From NCBI GenBank assembly GCA_016704305.1, contig JADJAL010000019.1:1-64000 (forward strand): a DNA stretch of 64,000 nt. Direction: 5' to 3'. How positions within the stretch are numbered: the first letter of the stretch is position 1; each line of letters starts with the position of its first letter. Shown here piece after piece: positions 44,821-54,204 of the stretch. Under the pieces are notes generated by a model. It had not been told where the DNA came from. It did no database searches and worked only from the letters and a program-made list of their open reading frames with translations. Source of the stretch: Haliea sp. (GTDB lineage Bacteria > Pseudomonadota > Gammaproteobacteria > Pseudomonadales > Halieaceae). The translations under genes were made by a program, and so were the position numbers.

Positions 44821-45734
44821 TTAAGGAACGTCCCATTCTGGGAAGTAATGGTCAGATCGCACTGTGGAAGAAAGCACTGAGGAAATGGTTCCTGGGCGTG
44901 CGCGGCCTCGAGTATATGCGGCCCATGAGCTTGTTCGGTAATAGCCACGTCTTGCCCGACTTTCTGATTATCGGTGCGGCAAAATCTGGAACGACATCCC
45001 TATTCTATTACCTGCTGAAACATCCGGGCATAGCCCCACCAATGGTCAAGGAAGTGACCTTTTTCAACGAGGCCAGAAACTATAAACTGGGGGAAAATTG
45101 GTACCGCGCCCATTTCCCCACTAAGCGAGCGATGCAGGAGCTCAGCAATACGCTCGGCTACCGCGCCCTCACTGGCGAGGCGACGCCTTCCATGAATATC
45201 AACACGCATGCTGGACACGCTCACGCTCTGGTGCCTCAGGCAAAGCTTATTATTATCCTGCGCAACCCGGTAGACCGAACCTACTCACATTATCAGCACC
45301 AGAAGCGCAAGATCCCACGGGAGACACTGTCTTTTTGGGATGCTCTGCAGGCTGAGCCGGAGAGGATTGCAGAGGATTTGCGGCTGAATAATGATGATTC
45401 CGACGAGGTAGGTCGACTGCTAAAGCGATACGGATATATGCAAAAAAGCTTATATATCGATCAAATAGAACACTGGCTAAAATATTTCCCAAGACAACAA
45501 CTTAAAATAGTGAACTTCGAGTCTCTGGCAAGTGAGCCCCAGATTCTATGTGATGACTTATTTCAGCACATTGGCCTGCCTACCTGCAAAGTAAACCAGA
45601 CCGGCACCGTGAATTCAGGTGGTTATACGGAACCCATGGAGGAGCGATGTCGGGAGTACCTGACCGAGTATTTTCGCCCCTACAACCGCCGCCTGTTCGA
45701 TTTTCTTGGTGAGGATTGGGGCTGGCCAAGTTGA
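44817..45734 (+). CDS. PAPS-dependent sulfotransferase
   Basis: A 305-residue protein. The 5'-phosphosulfate loop is FLIIGAAKSGTTSLFYYLL near residue 50, with VKEVTFFNEARNY after it. LIIILRNPVDRTYSHYQH near 148 is the 3'-phosphate site. The start is GTG 44817, overlapping the flippase stop. No membrane segment is seen. Together with the sulfotransferases at 26942 and 47525 it implies that the exported glycan is sulfated. Confidence 0.9.
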   Translation: MIKERPILGSNGQIALWKKALRKWFLGVRGLEYMRPMSLFGNSHVLPDFLIIGAAKSGTTSLFYYLLKHPGIAPPMVKEVTFFNEARNYKLGENWYRAHFPTKRAMQELSNTLGYRALTGEATPSMNINTHAGHAHALVPQAKLIIILRNPVDRTYSHYQHQKRKIPRETLSFWDALQAEPERIAEDLRLNNDDSDEVGRLLKRYGYMQKSLYIDQIEHWLKYFPRQQLKIVNFESLASEPQILCDDLFQHIGLPTCKVNQTGTVNSGGYTEPMEERCREYLTEYFRPYNRRLFDFLGEDWGWPS

Positions 45735-45744
45735 GCAGTAAACA

Positions 45745-46747
45745 ATGAAACATGAGTATCCAAGTCTTTCCATAGTGGTAAATAACTACAACTATGAGCA
45801 GTACCTGGAAGAAGCACTGGAAAGCGTCTTTTCACAGCTGTATAACCAGGACGAAGTGATCGTTGTCGATGATGGATCCAGCGACAACTCCCTCGCTGTG
45901 CTGGAGGGGTACCAGCTCGAAGGAAAGTTGACACTGATCGCACAACAGAACCAAGGCCAGATGGCAGCGGTAGTCACGGGTATTAATGCGCCAAGGGCGA
46001 AATCGTAGTGTTACTTGACAGTGATGATGTATTGCTCGACGGCTACCTGAAAAGGCTCAGGGAAATATATCGACAAAACCGCGTAGTGTCGTTCGTGTTT
46101 ACGCAGCCTGAAGTCTTTGGAGCAAACCAGTCCACTGTCAGGGAAACTCAGGCTATTCTGGATCGCATGCGCTTCCCTTCCGGCCCTGTAGGGCGAAGCA
46201 TTTGGGCGGCAATTCTCTTTCATGAATTTGTGGGTGTCCCAACGTCGGGACTTTCCATGCATCAATCGCTGGCGAAAAAATCATGTCGTTGCCCTCCTCT
46301 ATATACGACACTAAAGAATTGGTAGGTTGGCAACGTCTTTTCTTTGGCATTTCCAGTACAGAGGGGAATAAAAGTGGGTTTTCCGCAGATGGGCTGATAG
46401 TGCGCTGCACCTCTGCCTTGGGGGCGCTCAAATATTTCAATGGCACCCCAGGATACAGGTATCGTATTCACGATAATAACAAGTATGCTAATACACCTCC
46501 CAGAGGGCGCTGGTTCCTTCGCGCTCGTCGCAAACGCATGCTGGCGCGGGTCATTGGCAGTCATTTTTCGAATGATCCCCACCCCAGCGCCGATGAACTG
46601 CTGGAGGAAATTCGGCAACGAGCTTGGGCTCTCAATCTAAAGCGCAGGATAAGAATTCGACTGGAGTATTGCCTGACAACACTCAAATCCAAGGGAACTT
46701 TAAGGCAAAAGGTCGCGACCCTTGCTGCAGCGCTGGATCTACACTGA
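45745..46747 (+). pseudogene. GT2 glycosyltransferase, two frameshifts
   Basis: Three overlapping fragments of one GT-A enzyme. The first has SIVVNNYNYEQYLEEALESV and VVDDGSSDNSL. The frame shifts near 45990, after which EIVVLLDSDDVLLDGYLKRL gives the D-x-D motif. It shifts again near 46270, and SLPSSIYDTKELVGWQRLF to the stop at 46747 is the C-terminal part. Each piece is well conserved. Confidence 0.75.
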
Positions 46748-46759
46748 CCGGGGCTGCGC

Positions 46760-47524
46760 CTATCTCCGTAGCCAGAGTTTCATGGTGGGGAAAAACAATG
46801 CCCAGGGTTCGAGCAAGTAGCGACGCCACAGGCGCACGGGGTCGTGCACCAGGCGGTACAGCCAGGCAAGGCCAACGCGGCTAATCCACAATGGCGGCCT
46901 GGCCTGGGCGCCGGTAAAGTAGTCCAGCGTAGCGCCAACCTCGGTTGCCACTGCCACGTCCAATTCCTCGAGATGCGCCAATAACCAGAACTCCTGCGCC
47001 GGCATCCCCATGCCCACAAGTAGCAGGTCAGGTCGCATGGCGTTGATTCTATCCACGATCAATGCATCATTCTCGAAATATCCGTGATGCAAGCTGATAT
47101 TCAGGTCGGGATAGAGCCTGCTTAATTTTGCTTGAGCCTCTTCGACTACACGCTCTTGTGAACCGAGATAGTATATTGTCCAGTTTTGCTGCTCTGCGTG
47201 TGCCAGCAACTGCTCGAATTTATCCATCAGGGAAAAGCGCTGCTCGCTACCAGATGTAACCCCTGCAACGGCCAGCAGCGCTCGTATGGCCATACCGTCA
47301 ATATAGCATTCGTCGCTGCGTTCGTAGAATATTCTGAACCCGGGATCCGTATGAAGCATATAAAGGCTGTGCAAATTGTGATTCGCGCAAAGGTAGCCGC
47401 GCCGCCTCGAGGCTAGTTTGTGGGAGATGCCTTCCAGCCAATCCTGAAATTTCACTGGCGTGAGACGCGTCCCGAAAAAATGTCTCATGGCCGGGGACGC
47501 AAGCCTCTCGGATTCACTCTTCAT
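46760..47524 (-). CDS. WecG/TagA/CpsF-family glycosyltransferase
   Basis: A 254-residue enzyme that adds the second sugar (ManNAc or similar) to an undecaprenyl-diphosphate sugar. Motifs are CANHNLHSLYMLHTDPGF, CYIDGMAIRALL, IYYLGSQERVVEEAQAKL, LLVGMGMPAQEFWL and VATEVGATLDYFTGAQARPP, then GLAWLYRLVHDPVRLWRRYL. The ATG follows the TAA of the upstream sulfotransferase directly. With the WcaJ-type enzyme upstream it suits initiation of a repeat unit. Confidence 0.9.
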   Translation of the reverse strand: MKSESERLASPAMRHFFGTRLTPVKFQDWLEGISHKLASRRRGYLCANHNLHSLYMLHTDPGFRIFYERSDECYIDGMAIRALLAVAGVTSGSEQRFSLMDKFEQLLAHAEQQNWTIYYLGSQERVVEEAQAKLSRLYPDLNISLHHGYFENDALIVDRINAMRPDLLLVGMGMPAQEFWLLAHLEELDVAVATEVGATLDYFTGAQARPPLWISRVGLAWLYRLVHDPVRLWRRYLLEPWALFFPTMKLWLRR

Positions 47525-48434
47525 TTATGTCAACCATGAACCCAGACCCTTACCAGTGAGGCTCTCGAGCTGTTCTATGTCCTGTCGATAATAATCTTGC
47601 AGGCGGTTTCGGTTAACCGGATCCAGCGGCGGAAAGCGTCGCAGGTTTATGTTATCCAGTTTCTCCTTGATCAGCGTTGCACCCCTATACGGCAATATTT
47701 TCTTTACTGCCGCGCGCACGCGATATGAATTTAGCATGCGCTGCATGAACCTGGAGCGCGGTTGCCCAGACCGGTTCAGTGTGCGTTGCAGTGGAGCTTT
47801 ATCCAGACTCTCTATCGCCAGGAATTTGCATAAACCTTCCCAAAAAGTCTGCTCATCACCGAGCAGGTCTTCGTAAAAAAGGACCAGTAAGCTGGATGGA
47901 TCGAACAGTGCTTGATATTCGGCCAGTGCTTCGCTGTAAAGTCCCATGCGATGGTAGCGTAGGAGAAATTCTACCTCGCCACGCTCCTGCTCCATGTCCA
48001 GTGCCTTCGAGAATTGTTCACACGGTTCCAGATCGTCGCGCCGCGCGTGGCACCAGGCTGAATAGGCCCTGTCTGCGGGGTTGCGCAGTATCACCAAAAC
48101 CCTGGCGTCGGGGCTGTAGTGTTTTATGCGCTGTGCGACACCGCTAACTGAGAAGTACCATGTGCTCGCCTCTCCGATTACTGTTTGCTCGGCTGAGGCG
48201 GTGCTGAACAGGTCCAGATAGGTACTCTCGCTGCTTATCACCCAGTTACTTGCTGGTGCTCGACGGCCATAGCCATCGCTAAACGGATACCGCTTCCCCG
48301 AAGGCCAGATACCCCGGTTCTTTAGGGAATGACATAAACACACTGGGATGCTGCTGCAGCCAGCCGACCAAGGCACTGGTGCCAGACTTCTGTGCACCGA
48401 CAATAAAGAAATTCGGGCGTCGATCAGTAGGCAT
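47525..48434 (-). pseudogene. PAPS-dependent sulfotransferase, one frameshift
   Basis: The true start is ATG 48434 (PTDRRPNFFIVGAQKSGTSAL, containing the 5'-phosphosulfate loop), which overlaps the stop of the sugar transferase gene. The frame breaks near 48295 in a run of four C. The second frame continues with SGKRYPFSDGYG and carries the 3'-phosphate motif ARVLVILRNPADRAYSAW, then ends at 47525. Without the correction only a protein lacking the cofactor loop is predicted. Confidence 0.8.
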
Positions 48435-49840
48435 TCTTATCTTGCCATCCCCGAACGAGCGTTAGCAGGATAATCTGCATGTCCAGCCACAAAGACCAAT
48501 GCTCTATATAGTAAAGATCGTACTCGACCCGCTTCTGCATTTTTTCGAGTGTATCTGTTTCACCGCGTAAACCGTTAACCTGGGCCCAACCAGTGATGCC
48601 GGGCTTGACCCGGTGGCGCTGAATATAGGCATCAATTTTTCGAGTAAAGTTTTGATTGAGGGCGATTGGATGTGGGCGCGGCCCAACAACTGACATTTCA
48701 CCGCGCAGAACGTTAAAAAACTGGGGTAACTCATCCAGGCTGGTGCGGCGTAGCACACGGCCTAATGATGTCGTCCGCGGATCATTCCTGACCGCTTGTT
48801 GGGCAACATCTCTAAACGAACTGGTTTGGGTCATAGTGCGGAATTTGAAGACCTGTATAATCCGGCCGTCCCAGCCGTGCCTTTGCTGCCGGAAAAGTAC
48901 CGGCCCAGGCGAATCAAACTTTATCAGCAGTGCTATGACAGCCAGTAGCGGTGCAAGGATAAGCAGAGTAAACACTGCAAAAATTTTGTCAAACGCTGAC
49001 TTCAAAAAGGTGTTGTGGCCAGTCAGTGGTGAGGCGTTGAGATCGATTACGGTCATGCCAGCCACTTCCGCAGTGGCATGATTCAACAAGGCAAGCATGG
49101 ACAGGTCAGGCACAAAGCGAATGGTCAGGCAGGTGCTCTGCAAAATATGTAGCACAAGCGACCTGTGGCCTGAAGCAAAGTCATTAGCGGCTATCCATAC
49201 CTCATCGATGGTGCGACCGGGGGCCGATAAAATGCTTTCCAGATCCTTCACATGTCCCACTACCGGGGCCGGAAGATTGCCAGAAGGATGCGGGGTTCCC
49301 GTTGCTACGAAGCCGTAAACCGCGAGTGCCGAATCAAAATCAGCCAAAATCCTTTCTGCAACCGAACACGCGAACTCTCGCCGTCCCCAACGACAAGGAT
49401 TTGTCGCTTGTATCCATCTTTTTGTTGTTGTTTTCGTTCCAAACTACCGGCGAACAACCGAAATGAGAACAGGGCCAGCAACGAGATGGCAAACCAGTAG
49501 CCCATCCACAGCCTCGAGAAATCGGCAGTCGTTTTGTAAATGTGCCAATCAGTGACAATATCACTGCTACTAGCACAGCCCCGGAGGATACGACCAAAGC
49601 CTCCCACCGGATTCTCCCAGGACTGCTTCGATAAGCCCCGGTCTGGGGCAACAGTGCTAGTGACAATGCGGTCCCTAACAGCAGGATAAGCAGATAGTCA
49701 GCAGGCACTGACCAGTCGTTCCAGCGCAGTCTGTAAGCAAGCCAACCAGCCAGAATAATCAGTGCACTGTCTATTAGCGGTGCAAAAGTGAGTAGGGACT
49801 GCCTGTTATAGCTCACGCGGAAGCGGGTCTCTGCGGACAA
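48424..49840 (-). pseudogene. WcaJ-type undecaprenyl-phosphate sugar-phosphate transferase, two frameshifts
   Basis: Initiating enzyme of polysaccharide synthesis. The N-terminal part (from 49840) holds membrane helices (LIDSALIILAGWLAYRLRW, DYLLILLLGTALSLALL). The frame shifts near 49545, where TADFSRLWMGYWFAISLLAL and the nucleotide-binding-like QILVVGDGESS follow, and again near 49335. The catalytic C-terminal domain is intact: LILAPLLAVIALLIKFDSPG, VFKFRTMTQTSS, TSLDELPQFFNVLRGEMSVVGPRP and KPGITGWAQVNGLRGETDTL. The intact frame alone (48424-49347) would give a soluble-start fragment that might keep activity. Confidence 0.85.
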
Positions 49841-50585
49841 GCGCTTTCATTCTGCGCAACCTGCGAACCAGCCAGCCCCAGCCTGTGGGCAACATTCTGC
49901 TGCCTGCGGATGGAGGCAGGATGAGGGCCGATTTCCCCATAAACCCTGCCCGGTCGACAGACGCTCGCCCTGCGTTGAAATCGCTCATAGCCTGCTCCAG
50001 GCTGATGCTGAGTGCCGGCCAGGCATGAGAATGTGAGAGGGTCAGCATACCGTGCTGCATCTCGGGGCATGACATTTTTGCCAGTTTCGAGGCACTGCAA
50101 CAGCTCATTCCATCATCCAGGAAGTCCTCCAGGGCATTCGCCAGGTGTAGCGTGACGAGAGACCGGTCGAGCTCTGACAATGCATCGGACATGGACAGCA
50201 TGGACCTCACCGATTCCACATCCCAGTGTGCAGCATCATATGCAGCAATGATTGATTCCACCTCCTCTCCAGCCAGCTCTAGAATGAGTTGTCGTTTGCG
50301 TCGCATCTGTCGTGTTCCCGGCTGGAAACCGAAATCTCCGGCCATGTAGACCGCATGCAGCAGTCCCGCCAGCACCCGCTCTACTTGTAGTCGGCCCGAA
50401 ACAAGAATGCTGGCAGTACCGACAAGATGAGCGAGGAATGATTTTTCGTTTTCGCGATACAGCCCTGAGAACATCGGCATTAACTGGCGATATGCGCTGG
50501 CTACACGCTCCCGGTCTTGTTGGTAATATTCCTGCTCATCCATTTGACGGAGGAGTTGCAGGTTTGTTTGCGCGAACTCAAACAT
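49806..50585 (-). CDS. DUF6817/HD-like protein, function unknown
   Basis: A 259-residue soluble protein. The segment FLAHLVGTASILVSGRLQVERVLAGLLHAVYMAGDF (about residues 49-85) resembles the His-rich HD-like start of DUF6817 proteins often seen in glycan loci. Family membership is a by-eye guess. It overlaps the sugar-phosphate transferase start and begins 7 bases after the GT2 stop, so it belongs to this minus-strand operon. Confidence 0.5.
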   Translation of the reverse strand: MFEFAQTNLQLLRQMDEQEYYQQDRERVASAYRQLMPMFSGLYRENEKSFLAHLVGTASILVSGRLQVERVLAGLLHAVYMAGDFGFQPGTRQMRRKRQLILELAGEEVESIIAAYDAAHWDVESVRSMLSMSDALSELDRSLVTLHLANALEDFLDDGMSCCSASKLAKMSCPEMQHGMLTLSHSHAWPALSISLEQAMSDFNAGRASVDRAGFMGKSALILPPSAGSRMLPTGWGWLVRRLRRMKALVRRDPLPREL

Positions 50586-50591
50586 GTTGAT

Positions 50592-51557
50592 TTATTGCGA
50601 CTCCCGCTCGGCAATGACCTTGTGTTTTCGCAGCCAGGTTGCAAGTTTCTTTCGTGCGACTAGTGGTGCCACATGCACCGCCCAAGAGGTCTGTGTGCGT
50701 TCAAACAGTTTGCGGTGTTTCTTCGTCCAGTTGGCCAGACGCTTCAATTCCGCATCTTCGGGGCCTACCTCCCACTTTTTCCGGTTGTACTCGATAGAGC
50801 TGTTTGACCACTCTTCGCCCCACCTCAACTCGAAGAATTCTCGATCATAATCCTCAAATTTGCGATGGGTATCGTAGCGCACTACCGAAAGTGGCTCAAA
50901 ATATACTTCCCCGCCACGCAGTCTTATCTCGCGGGCAACATCCAGATGTTCCCGGTGGGACAGGAACCCCTCGTCAAGGAAACACTTAGTGGCGAACACG
51001 TCCGTTCTCAGCAGGACGCAATGAAACTCGAAAGATCCCACTGGCTCCCTGGTCAGTTGGTTTTTTACACTCCCGAGTGTGTTGAACATTTCCCTGTGGC
51101 GCTGCCGCACCCGGTTATATCCGTCAACCCGCTCTTCTATAAGGTCTCCACCCGCCATGTAAATAATCGACAGCTTGTCGCTTCCCTCGAGAACCAGCGG
51201 TCCCACCGCCTAGGCCCCGGTCGCCCTTGCACAATCCATTAACGCCTCCAGCCAGCCGGGGCGAACAAAGAGGTCGTTATCTATGCATGCCACGAACGTG
51301 GTGTCTATCGAGTTGAGTCCGATATTCCGGGCTTCGTTAGGCGACATATACCGGTCTTTGCGTATATAAGTGAAACCGTGTTCTCGGCATAGGGCCGCCA
51401 GTTGGGAAGCGATGGCGGGAGGAGAATTAGCATCCACATATACCAGCTTGTATTGCCCGGTCGTATTGCTGATGACATTGTACAGCGAGTCGACAGCGCA
51501 ACTGAACCGTTCGCGGGGTACGACACAAATACTGACTTCGGTAGTTGAGTGATTCAT
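50592..51557 (-). pseudogene. GT2-like glycosyltransferase with in-frame amber stop
   Basis: The N-terminal part has EVSICVVPRERFSCAVDSL, YKLVYVDANSPPAIASQL, MSPNEARNIGLNSIDTTFVACIDNDLFVRPGWL (the D-N-D metal motif). A TAG at 51210-51212 then interrupts CARATGA-AVGPLVLEG. The same frame continues to 50592 with FEFHCVLLRTDVFATKCFLD and LSHREHLDVAREIRLRGG. A single substitution, not an indel, explains the break. Confidence 0.72.
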
Positions 51558-51675
51558 GGGGTGCCACAGAATTGCTGAACTTCAGCCTATGTTAGCAAAG
51601 CAGCAATTTTGACGGTAGGCATGTTTACTCGCAGGCATTCGACGGGCGAATGCGACGCCGCCATCGGCGAGAACA

Positions 51676-52130
51676 CGCTCAACATTGCTCGATTTCGCGA
51701 GCCAGTTGCTCCTCGGGTGTACCCTTGCGTTCAACCGCTTCCTTCATGCCATGATTGATCGTTCTAAGCATGCACAGGGTTTATAGCAACATGAACCGAA
51801 CCGGCTTTTGTTTGGTCACATAGAGCGCTTGCAACACTGGAAAGCAGCCAAGTAAGTCATCAGGTTCGCGTACTGTCCATCACTCAAACGCCACTGGTAC
51901 CGACGCATCAGGCTCAGCAAGCCCCGATTCCTGCGACCCTCCGGGTGAAACTATTGCCACACCTCCAAAAAGTGCTGATTGATCAACCGGACCAAGTGAA
52001 ATCGGTCTGCCACAATAATGGCATTGGGGAACTAGCCACCAGCAATGCTGCAGTAATTTTTTTGCAGGTAAAAAAACGTTCATCAATGCCCAATACCCGC
52101 GGGCGTTTGGCAGAATAAGTCCGGGATTGG
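51676..52130 (-). pseudogene. ISL3-family transposase remnant
   Basis: Minus-strand fragments of an ISL3 DDE transposase: KRPRVLGIDERFFTCKK (near 52100), then, in another frame after an internal deletion, FPNAIIVADRFHLVRLINQH with a stop after EVWQ, FHPEGRRNRGLLSLMRRYQW and LSDGQYANLMTYLAAF. Several stops and frame changes show full decay. No terminal repeats were found. Confidence 0.7.
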
Positions 52131-52271
52131 CAGAGTGGCCATGGCGACTCGGTTCTCCCTCCGCGCCAGAGTGAATTGCGAGGGGCTTAAGCGAAAGAAA
52201 CCGGATTAGCCCTGGAGTTGTCAGGGAGTGAATGGTAAATCGGGTAGCAACACTAAAGTAGGAGGGAGCCC
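52131..52271. other. Non-coding debris
   Basis: About 140 bases beside the ISL3 remnant with no recognisable coding content. Together with 51558-51675 this is the rest of the gene-poor zone. Confidence 0.35.
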
Positions 52272-52691
52272 TCAGGCATGAACCAGCCGACCAACATCAA
52301 CAGAAACATTGAGCACCGGCCCCACGCTACCGCCAAAAACCCCATGCAACGGCGTAACATCAAAATAATCCCGGCCAAACGCCCTTACGATATGTTGGCT
52401 GCCCGCCATGTAGTCGTTGGTCGGGTCAAATTCCACCCATCCTTCTTCGGGAAGAAAGAACGCAATCCAAGCGTGCGTAGCGTCCGCGCCGACCAGCTTT
52501 TGCTGGCCCGGTTTGGGCAAGGTCTCGATATAGCCCGATACGTACTTCGCCGGCATACCCATCGCGCGCAGGCAGCCCACTTCCAGATGGGCAAAATCCT
52601 GGCACACCCCCTTCTTGTGCTTCAGTACTTCAGCCAACGGCGTGGCGATAGTGCTGAATGACGGGTCGTCCACCTCTGAAACAAACCCCAC
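52272..52691 (-). pseudogene. Transglutaminase-like cysteine protease, C-terminal half only
   Basis: The last 130 residues of a bacterial transglutaminase-like protein: TPLAEVLKHKKGVCQDFAHL supplies the catalytic Cys, ADATHAWIAFFLPEEGWVEF the His, and DPTNDYMAGSQHIVRAFGRD the Asp. The usual N-terminal beta-rich domain of about 150 residues is missing. The coding similarity ends abruptly near 52680, where an HNH fragment begins on the other strand. Confidence 0.75.
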
Positions 52692-53050
52692 GGTATTTGA
52701 TCAAAAAGTTGATGCTCTGCTAAAAACGTGGGAACCGAGAAAGATTAGAGTTAAGCCACCCGTGGGTTCAGTCGCGCCCGGAAGAAAACCAGCCAGTTCC
52801 TCGATCTATGAGCGCAGCCCGGAGGTCAAAGCCTGGGTGCTCCTTGAATCCGGTTTTAACTGCGAGTGTTGTGGTAAAAGTGCACCCTTCAAAAAGGACG
52901 ATGGAATCCCGTATCTGGAAGTCCATCACGTAAGTACTCTAGCCGAAGGTGGGCCGGATACCGTTTTGAACGCTGTCGCGGTTTGTCCCGATTGCCATCG
53001 AGCGTTGCACTACTCCACGGAGCCGGCTGGAGCGACCCTAGAAACATCTA
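52690..53050 (+). pseudogene. HNH endonuclease, C-terminal fragment
   Basis: SSIYERSPEVKAWVLLESGF, NCECCGKSAPFKKDDGIPYL, EVHHVSTLAEGGPDT and AVCPDCHRALHY form a complete HNH nuclease domain with its zinc-binding Cys pairs. The N-terminal part of the protein is missing at the junction with the transglutaminase fragment. The open frame formally runs from 52615 to 53256, but its start is antisense to the transglutaminase and its end is antisense to the tRNA, so only the central part is real. Confidence 0.7.
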
Positions 53051-53085
53051 CGGGCGCATCTACGAGGCGTTCTATGGCCCAGAAA

Positions 53086-53102
53086 CCCCCGTCGTACGGG
53101 GG
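53086..53102 (-). terminator. Hairpin downstream of tRNA-Arg
   Basis: CCCCCGT (53086-53092) pairs with ACGGGGG (53096-53102) around a 3-base loop. Read on the minus strand it is followed by TTTCT. It starts 9 bases past the tRNA 3' end, so it is a plausible if weak terminator. Confidence 0.45.
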
Positions 53103-53111
53103 GTGGAAAAA

Positions 53112-53188
53112 TGGCGCGCCCGACACGATTCGAACGTGTGACCGCCTGGTTCGTAGCCAGGTACTCTATCCAGCTGAGCTACGGGCGC
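53112..53188 (-). tRNA. tRNA-Arg(ACG)
   Basis: 77 nt including an encoded CCA. The acceptor stem GCGCCCG/CGGGCGC, a D-arm with AGCTCAGCTGGATAGAG, the anticodon loop CTACGAA with anticodon ACG, and the T-arm with GTTCGAATC are all present. The 3' end faces the island on the left, as expected if the gene served as an integration site. Confidence 0.97.
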
Positions 53189-53200
53189 GTGAGGGGCGGT

Positions 53201-53229
53201 ACTATAAGGATGTGCTCTTTTTGAGTCAA
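53201..53229 (-). promoter_or_regulatory. Sigma-70 promoter of tRNA-Arg
   Basis: On the minus strand TTGACT (53224-53229) and TATAGT (53201-53206) are separated by 17 bases. A G+C-rich discriminator (ACCGCCCC) follows, as is usual for stringently controlled tRNA genes. Confidence 0.8.
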
Positions 53230-53269
53230 GAACTTATAAGGCCGCGCGGAGGCTGACTTTAGTTAAAAA

Positions 53270-54190
53270 TTAATCGACGACACGCCCCAGCGTCGCGTCG
53301 CCCATGATCGTCGTGCGATGAATCATCCGCTCCACTCCCGGCTTAGTGCCTGTCGTACAGTGCATCGCACGCCAGTTGTCCCACAGCACCATATCGCCCT
53401 CTTGCCACTGGTGGAAATAGTGGAACTCCGGCTTGCGCGTGTGCTCCACCAGGCGCTGCAGCAGGTCTACGGCTTCGTCGTTGCAGAGACCGGCGCGGTG
53501 CGGCGCCACGATGCGCTCCAGGAACTGCTCGCAGATCTCCAGCACCTTGCGCCCGGTCACCGGGTGGGTCACCACGGCCGGGTAGGCCACTTCGGGAAAG
53601 CTGGGGAAGTTGAGGTCCGAGGGCTTTTTCGGGCTGTACGGGCCGGGCTCGTAGCCCTCCAGGTTGACGAAGCGCATATGGCGGCGCTGCATGCTGAAGG
53701 CGTAGGTGACTTCGATCCTGGCGAGCAACTCGCGCGTCGCCTCGTCCAGTGCATCGTAGGCCTTGGCCAGGTCGCCGAAGCCGGTGAGGCCATCCTCGCT
53801 GGCACAGATCACCGCACGCAGCAACGCGCCGCGATTGGGTTTGCCGGTGTAATGCAGGTCCATATGCCAATCGAGCTTGCTCACGATCTCGCGCCCGTTG
53901 TAGCGGGCAGTCATGTACTTCTCGGTTTCGGGCTTGTTCACCAGCGTGAACAACTCGGGGTATTCGGCCGAGGTGGTGGCCGCCAGCGGGTGCATTTCCA
54001 GCTCGCCGAACACGCGGCTGAACGCGATCTGGTTGTGCGGATTAACGTCCTGGCCGCGAAACACAAGGATGCCGTGCTCGTTCCACAGCGACACCAGTTC
54101 CGCCGCCAGCGCAGCGCCTAAGGGTTTGGTAATGTCGAAGCCACTGACTTCCACGCCGACGTTGTCCAGCGCGCGTACCTGTAATGCCAT
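53270..54190 (-). CDS. TauD/TfdA-family 2-oxoglutarate dioxygenase
   Basis: A 306-residue Fe(II)/2-oxoglutarate dioxygenase. The iron ligands are H-x-D in LDWHMDLHYTG near residue 105 and the distal His in WRAMHCTTG near 280; the 2-oxoglutarate Arg is in MIHRTTIMG. ILVFRGQDVNPHNQIAFSRV and GELEMHPLA are family features. ATG 54190 fits the family N-terminus better than the open frame from 54259. It lies 14 bases after a class II aldolase gene and is probably co-transcribed with it. The substrate is unknown. Confidence 0.88.
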   Translation of the reverse strand: MALQVRALDNVGVEVSGFDITKPLGAALAAELVSLWNEHGILVFRGQDVNPHNQIAFSRVFGELEMHPLAATTSAEYPELFTLVNKPETEKYMTARYNGREIVSKLDWHMDLHYTGKPNRGALLRAVICASEDGLTGFGDLAKAYDALDEATRELLARIEVTYAFSMQRRHMRFVNLEGYEPGPYSPKKPSDLNFPSFPEVAYPAVVTHPVTGRKVLEICEQFLERIVAPHRAGLCNDEAVDLLQRLVEHTRKPEFHYFHQWQEGDMVLWDNWRAMHCTTGTKPGVERMIHRTTIMGDATLGRVVD

Positions 54191-54204
54191 GCCAAATGCC
54201 TCGA

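Noticed and set aside
52272..52691. Transglutaminase-like fragment as the leader peptidase (B2) of a lasso-peptide cluster
   Set aside because: Its motifs match the larger bacterial transglutaminase-like proteins, it is truncated, and it lies 16 kb from the RRE/kinase operon.
53112..53134. Duplicated tRNA 3' end as att site at the left island border
   Set aside because: I found no second copy of the tRNA-Arg 3' end in 19-24 kb by eye; a similar short GATTCGAATC near 12150 is too short and not flanked by the rest of the tRNA.
52615..53256. A full-length HNH gene of 213 codons
   Set aside because: The start is antisense to the transglutaminase fragment and the end is antisense to tRNA-Arg; only the HNH core is credible.
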